From positions 1-12,566 of the forward strand of contig JADDPY010000596.1 of assembly GCA_016781635.1 (NCBI GenBank): a DNA stretch of 12,566 bases, in the 5' to 3' direction. Of this stretch, positions 12,420 through 12,566 are shown piece by piece. The translations under genes were made by a program, and so were the position numbers. The notes under the pieces were generated by a model that worked only from the letters and a program-made list of their open reading frames with translations, did not search any database and was not told the origin of the DNA. Position 1 is the first letter of the stretch, and every line of letters starts with the position of its first letter. The stretch is from Rubrobacter sp. GTDB lineage: Bacteria; Actinomycetota; Rubrobacteria; Rubrobacterales; Rubrobacteraceae.

Positions 12420-12566
12420 GGAACCCTTACAACGGTCTGGACTGTGGTTAGCCGAAAGATCGTTCGAGCACCCTTTCGATGAACGTCTACGATGCGTCAC
12501 ACGAATCTTAGAGAATGCACTCTGGTCCAATGCGAGAGCAGGGTTAAAGTTACGTTAGAATCGCCT

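Noticed and set aside
12420..12530. N-terminal extension of the membrane protein to TTG 12530
   Set aside because: Third-position G or C content is about half, there is no ribosome binding site, and the residues look random. The TTG at 12419 puts the membrane helix at the N-terminus. GTG at 12500 stays possible.

Overview
This window is high-GC bacterial chromosome with GTG, TTG and ATG starts, strong GGAGG-type ribosome binding sites and actinobacterial-looking protein families. The CO-dehydrogenase-type accessory cluster and the GAIDFA variant of the XdhC Rossmann motif suggest an actinobacterium, perhaps Rubrobacter-like. That placement is inference from recognition, not a search. I see no rRNA, tRNA, CRISPR array, insertion sequence or phage gene.

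Region 1 (1-4514, + strand) is a tight operon of maturation genes for a molybdenum hydroxylase of the aerobic CO dehydrogenase type. It holds a CoxD-like MoxR AAA+ ATPase (5' end outside the window), CoxE (VWA/MIDAS protein), two consecutive XdhC-family genes, a MobA/MocA-like nucleotidyltransferase and CoxG (SRPBCC domain with a C-terminal membrane anchor). Stops and starts overlap by 4 bp or lie 5-27 bp apart. The first XdhC gene keeps the conserved cysteines. The second carries the Rossmann domain behind an N-terminal half that looks like a decayed, cysteine-less copy of the first. The structural subunits (large, medium, small) are not here and probably lie upstream.

Region 2 (4515-7248) begins with a 23-bp perfect hairpin at 4568-4618 that separates the operon from - strand genes. 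These are a small Ser/Gln-rich hypothetical protein, a 70-aa helical hypothetical protein, a calcineurin-like metallophosphoesterase and an alpha/beta hydrolase.

Region 3 (7342-9037, + strand) has an EamA-type transporter divergent from the hydrolase, then an isochorismatase/nicotinamidase-family cysteine hydrolase. A 12-bp perfect hairpin closes it.

Region 4 (9103-12419) is a two-component locus. A CHASE3-like sensor histidine kinase (-) and an OmpR/PhoB-type response regulator (+) are divergent across 69 bp. Each is followed by a gene for an exported Asp-rich protein: a lipoprotein with an acidic tandem repeat beyond the kinase, and a single-pass membrane protein with an acidic tail convergent with the regulator. 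I read this four-gene unit as a possible envelope- or cation-sensing module. It is the most novel-looking arrangement in the window, but its function is a guess.
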